From contig CACYBO010000262.1 in NCBI GenBank assembly GCA_902772685.1, positions 1-9,727 of the forward strand: a stretch of 9,727 bases of DNA. The letters are read 5' to 3'. The position numbers and the translations under genes are program-made. This document shows, one piece after another, positions 6,510 through 9,727 of the stretch (its first letter is position 1; each line of letters begins with the position of its first letter). Below the pieces are notes generated by a model. The model saw only the letters and a list, made by a program, of their open reading frames with translations, was not told where the DNA came from and did no database searches. This stretch comes from an uncultured Eubacteriales bacterium. GTDB taxonomy: Bacteria; Bacillota; Clostridia; Peptostreptococcales; Anaerovoracaceae.

Positions 6510-7784
6510 TTATTTTGTAATCCTATCAGTTCCCATATACGGTCTGAGCACTTCCGGGATCTCCACGGATCCGTCTGCCTGCTGATAATTCTCCAGTATG
6601 GCAGCTACTGTTCTGCCGACGGCAAGTCCGCTTCCGTTGAGCGTATGCACAAATTCAGGTTTGCCCTTTTCTTCCGGTCTGAATCTGATGTTGGCCCTTC
6701 TGGCCTGGAAGTCCTCGAAGTTCGAACAGGATGATATCTCTACGTATCTTCCGTAGCTAGGCATCCACACTTCTACATCATATGTCATCGCTGATGAAAA
6801 GCCAAGATCGCCCGTCGACAGTCTGACGACCCTATAAGGGATGTTCAGCTTTCTCAGCACTTCTTCCGCATTATCGGTCAGTGATTCCAGTTCAGCATAG
6901 GAATCCTCCGGCTTCACGAATTTGACCATCTCAACCTTCTGGAACTGGTGCTGACGGATCAGTCCTCTTGTATCACGTCCCGCGCTGCCGGCCTCCGCTC
7001 TGAAGCAAGGGGTATATGCTGTATGATATATCGGAAGCTGGTCTGCCGTCAATATCTCATTGTCATAAAGGTTCGTTACCGGAACCTCGGCAGTAGGAAT
7101 CAGGAAGAAATCTTTCTGCGGAACATAGAACATATCCTCCTCGAACTTCGGCAGCTGCCCTGTTCCCGTCATCGCCATTCTGTTTACCATGAACGGAGGG
7201 AGAATCTCGGTATATCCGTGTTCCTGAGTGTGCAGATCGAGCATGAAGTTTATAACTGATCTCTCAAGTCGTGCGCCCAGACCCTTATAAACCGTAAATC
7301 TCGCTCCCGCGATCTTCGCCGCTCTCTCAAAATCAAGAATGTCGAGGTCTTCGCCGATGTCCCAGTGTGCCTTTTCTTCAAAGTCCACCTTGCGCGGCTC
7401 TCCCCACTTTCTCAGTTCCACATTGTCGCTGTCATCAAGGCCTTCCTGAACATCCTTGTACGGTGTGTTCGGCACTCCGAGAAGAGCGTCCTTGAGGTTG
7501 GCTTCAGCCTCGCTCACTCTTCCGTCGAGTTCTTTGATCTCATCGCTCAGCTTCTTCATCTCTGCCATAAGCTCGGTCGTGTCTTCACCGTTCTTTTTCA
7601 TGACAGGAATCTGCTTTGATTTGGTCTTCTGCTCGTTCTTCATTTTCTCGACAGTTGCGAGAATCTCTCTTCTCTTGATGTCGTACTCCCGCACCTGTCC
7701 GATTCCAAAATCGCCTTTGCCTCTGGACTCAACAGCTTTCTTAACTCCGTCAAAATCTTCTCTTATTCTTTTAATGTCCAGCAT
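6510..7784 (-). CDS. serS: Serine--tRNA ligase
   Basis: This 424-residue protein matches the usual length of bacterial SerRS, which charges tRNA-Ser (and tRNA-Sec where present) with serine in the cytoplasm. Residues 1-100 are the charged, coiled-coil N-terminal arm that grips the long variable arm of the tRNA. The class II core follows: TAEVPV (231-236) at the serine site, motif 2 FRAEAGSAGRDTRG (261-274), the QHQFQKVEM segment (278-286), and motif 3 NGSGLAVGRTVAAILEN (383-399). GGGAGG at 7791-7796 is six bases before the ATG, which supports the start. The gene begins 29 bp after the glutamine synthetase stop and so is probably transcribed with it. The gap is too short for a T-box leader, a control often found on aminoacyl-tRNA synthetase genes in this phylum. 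Confidence 0.98.
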   Translation of the reverse strand: MLDIKRIREDFDGVKKAVESRGKGDFGIGQVREYDIKRREILATVEKMKNEQKTKSKQIPVMKKNGEDTTELMAEMKKLSDEIKELDGRVSEAEANLKDALLGVPNTPYKDVQEGLDDSDNVELRKWGEPRKVDFEEKAHWDIGEDLDILDFERAAKIAGARFTVYKGLGARLERSVINFMLDLHTQEHGYTEILPPFMVNRMAMTGTGQLPKFEEDMFYVPQKDFFLIPTAEVPVTNLYDNEILTADQLPIYHTAYTPCFRAEAGSAGRDTRGLIRQHQFQKVEMVKFVKPEDSYAELESLTDNAEEVLRKLNIPYRVVRLSTGDLGFSSAMTYDVEVWMPSYGRYVEISSCSNFEDFQARRANIRFRPEEKGKPEFVHTLNGSGLAVGRTVAAILENYQQADGSVEIPEVLRPYMGTDRITK

Positions 7785-7813
7785 GAATATCCTCCCGGTT
7801 TTATAATGCTATA

Positions 7814-9727
7814 TTAGAACAGATTCTTTCTGTATTTCACGTAAAGGTCTCTCATCTCTTCGACTTTCTCCTGCATTTCAATCTGCAGATCTGAGGCTTT
7901 TGCATAATCCTCAGCATCAAGGGCGTCGATGATCTGTGTCAGAAGGCACGTGTCCTCTAATGTATTCTTGCCGATATAGTTACGCAGTCTTACGAATTTA
8001 CCCCAGTAGTGGCGGTCGTAATCAACGCACTCTTCTTCCTTATGCATTTTTCTGCAGTGCCGCAGGAGCTCCATGGTCTCAGGAACGATCCTCCCGTGAA
8101 GTTCCATGGTCCACTGATCGAGAACAGCTTCTTTATATGAGGTGAGCGCCATGTCGGTCATAACATCGTCTCTTTTGAATATGTCCAGTTTCTCCGGATA
8201 ATCGTCAAAGGCGCACATGTTCTCCCAGACCGTCCTCGGCACCTTGCCGAAGTATCTGGTTCTCTCCTCTTCCGTGTAGTCGTCAAAGATGTTCAGCTCG
8301 CTCCTGTACACTCTGTCTGTATCCAGATAGAAGTCTTCTTCGCCGTACTTCTTCGAGATGGATTTTTCCAGGTCCTCAGGCGTCTTGCTGTTTTCGAGAG
8401 CCTCTTTGATTCCGTCGAGCATCGCCATATATGACGCCGCCAGAACAAGATATGTGTTGCTCTTAGGGTTCGGCGATCTCATTTCGAATCTCGTCGCCAG
8501 AGGATTATCGCGTTCTCTTACAAGACCTACGAGTACGGTTCTGTTACGGGACGGCATCCCGGCGTCATGACCGAGGGAAGTAACCACGCAGACAGGAGCT
8601 TCATAACCCGGCTTCTGCCTGTTGAATGCATCGTTGGTCGAGCTGACGAACGGATTGATCACATCGTAATTCTTGAGAAGACCCATGAGAGCCCCGAATC
8701 CGACCGGACTCAGGAACTGTCTTTCCGCATCCGCCTGTGCCGGCGCGAACAGATTGACTCTTCTCCCGTCCTTCAGAACAGCTGCGACACCCATATGTGT
8801 ATGTTCGCCGCTTCCGGCGACGCCCTCGATCGGCTTCGCCATGAAGGTTACATCCAGTCCGTATCTGCGGAACACATCTCTGATTACATATTTAATGTGA
8901 TTCTCATTATCGGCAGCCTGAACTGCTGTGGAGTATTTCCAGTCGATTTCAAGCTGTTCCATCACATGATCGTAGCGTCCGGAATTGCCGAACTTGGCTT
9001 TGACGCCGCCGACTTCCTTATGGCCCATCTCGACCTCGAAGCCGTATCTGTTCAGAATCTGCAGCGCCTCCTCAAGAGCCGTTCTTACAGGTCCTGTTGT
9101 TCTCTTCCAATACTGCTCTTTGAGCATCTGCGCCGTTGACAGTTGTTCTCTGTCAGCGTCGTCATCCGGCGTCTTTACCCAGAATTCCAGCTCGGTGGCG
9201 GCAGTGATATCAAGTCTTTCTATTTCATCTACACCGCTGATGTCCATGTACTCAAACACATACGGGTTTTCACTCAGCAGTTCAAGCAGATCCTCTTTGA
9301 AATTATAAACGGCGTCACGAAGAATCACTCTGGATCCCACTCTGTCTGAATCATTGTGAATCAGGCTGGATGGAATGCGTAGCGTACCGATTGGAAGTCC
9401 TGTCTCCGGATCGGTGTAATTGAAGTTGTGATCCACAAACCAGTTGACCGTCCTGTCGGGAATAATATCGACTTTGCCGTTATTCAGATCCGCTATTTTA
9501 GGTAAGACAACAGAAGACCCGTCTGTCTGTACACCGTCCTTCAGGAATCCTTCGATGTCCTTCAGAAACTCCTCTACCGGGATCTTCTCGTCTGTATCGT
9601 TGCCCCCTACATCTATACCTACGACAGATATAAATTTAATCTCCGGGTGGGCCTCAAGGGCCCCCCGGATTTCTTCTTCGCTATGCTGCGCCGCAGGTAT
9701 GGTATAGAGCATTCTGTCAAAATCAAA
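7814..9727 (-). CDS. Glutamine synthetase family protein, extended form (5' end outside window)
   Basis: At least 632 residues are visible, counted from an ATG at 9712. The frame stays open for five more codons (FDFDR) to the window edge and the ATG has no ribosome binding site, so the true start is probably just outside. The family makes glutamine from glutamate, ammonia and ATP. Glutamine synthetase signatures are TDGSSVVLP (63-71), ATELEFWV (172-179), GHKEVGGVKAKFG (230-242), VTFMAKPI (288-295), GSGEHTHMG (300-308), PGYEAPV (368-374), SRNRTVLVGL (388-397) and the RFEMRSPNPKSNTY block (408-421). The protein is longer than ordinary type I enzymes (about 440-470) and shorter than type III (about 700). 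The extra length is mainly a charged, helical C-terminal region (about 430-632). It may be the main glutamine synthetase or a paralogue with another amine substrate. serS follows 29 bp downstream. Confidence 0.9.
   Translation of the reverse strand, partial: FDFDRMLYTIPAAQHSEEEIRGALEAHPEIKFISVVGIDVGGNDTDEKIPVEEFLKDIEGFLKDGVQTDGSSVVLPKIADLNNGKVDIIPDRTVNWFVDHNFNYTDPETGLPIGTLRIPSSLIHNDSDRVGSRVILRDAVYNFKEDLLELLSENPYVFEYMDISGVDEIERLDITAATELEFWVKTPDDDADREQLSTAQMLKEQYWKRTTGPVRTALEEALQILNRYGFEVEMGHKEVGGVKAKFGNSGRYDHVMEQLEIDWKYSTAVQAADNENHIKYVIRDVFRRYGLDVTFMAKPIEGVAGSGEHTHMGVAAVLKDGRRVNLFAPAQADAERQFLSPVGFGALMGLLKNYDVINPFVSSTNDAFNRQKPGYEAPVCVVTSLGHDAGMPSRNRTVLVGLVRERDNPLATRFEMRSPNPKSNTYLVLAASYMAMLDGIKEALENSKTPEDLEKSISKKYGEEDFYLDTDRVYRSELNIFDDYTEEERTRYFGKVPRTVWENMCAFDDYPEKLDIFKRDDVMTDMALTSYKEAVLDQWTMELHGRIVPETMELLRHCRKMHKEEECVDYDRHYWGKFVRLRNYIGKNTLEDTCLLTQIIDALDAEDYAKASDLQIEMQEKVEEMRDLYVKYRKNLF

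Noticed and set aside
7801..7813. AT-rich TATAAT-like sequence before serS as a promoter
   Set aside because: On the minus strand the match is weak (TTATAA/TATAAA) and no convincing -35 box was seen at the right distance in the glutamine synthetase end, so it was not annotated.
8567..9139. 190-codon plus-strand frame
   Set aside because: It lies wholly inside the glutamine synthetase gene on the opposite strand, whose conserved motifs explain the sequence.

Overview
This window looks like chromosomal DNA from an anaerobic Bacillota (Clostridia) bacterium of medium GC content, probably a gut or host-associated lineage. The reasons are strong AGGAGG-type ribosome binding sites, short gene spacing, a Clostridia-style class A penicillin-binding protein, a G5-NlpC/P60 wall hydrolase, an extended glutamine synthetase, and a Mop-type molybdenum hydroxylase beside an EF2568-type cysteine desulfurase. 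The lineage is inferred from protein families recalled from memory, not from a search. I saw no rRNA, tRNA, CRISPR array, insertion sequence or phage gene.

Left part (1-2610), a probable molybdenum-hydroxylase accessory region. The minus strand starts with the N-terminal 119 codons of a molybdopterin-dependent aldehyde oxidoreductase, complete for its two [2Fe-2S] cysteine motifs and cut by the window edge. A 266-bp divergent intergenic region (358-623) has promoter-like sites facing both ways, a tandem 12-bp repeat and a perfect inverted repeat. On the plus strand follow a class V aminotransferase/cysteine desulfurase and, 4 bp later, a 276-residue protein. I read the latter as a heterodisulfide-reductase-B-like (CCG-domain) protein that has lost its cluster-binding cysteines and carries a His-rich segment. 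A short terminator overlaps its stop codon. Sulfur (or selenium) delivery to a molybdenum enzyme is the natural inference.

Right part (2633-9727), all on the minus strand, is envelope and housekeeping. Read in the direction of transcription it holds an extended glutamine synthetase (start outside the window), serS, and a membrane-anchored G5-NlpC/P60 peptidoglycan endopeptidase. A strong hairpin terminator follows, then a bifunctional class A penicillin-binding protein that probably has its own promoter inside the terminator region. The last two proteins act on the same wall: one builds and cross-links peptidoglycan, the other cuts stem peptides. The glutamine synthetase-serS-hydrolase run is close enough (29 and 42 bp gaps) to be co-transcribed.

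The most unusual item is the cysteine-poor CCG-like protein coupled to the desulfurase. The rest is ordinary core genome with a few regulatory details worth checking.
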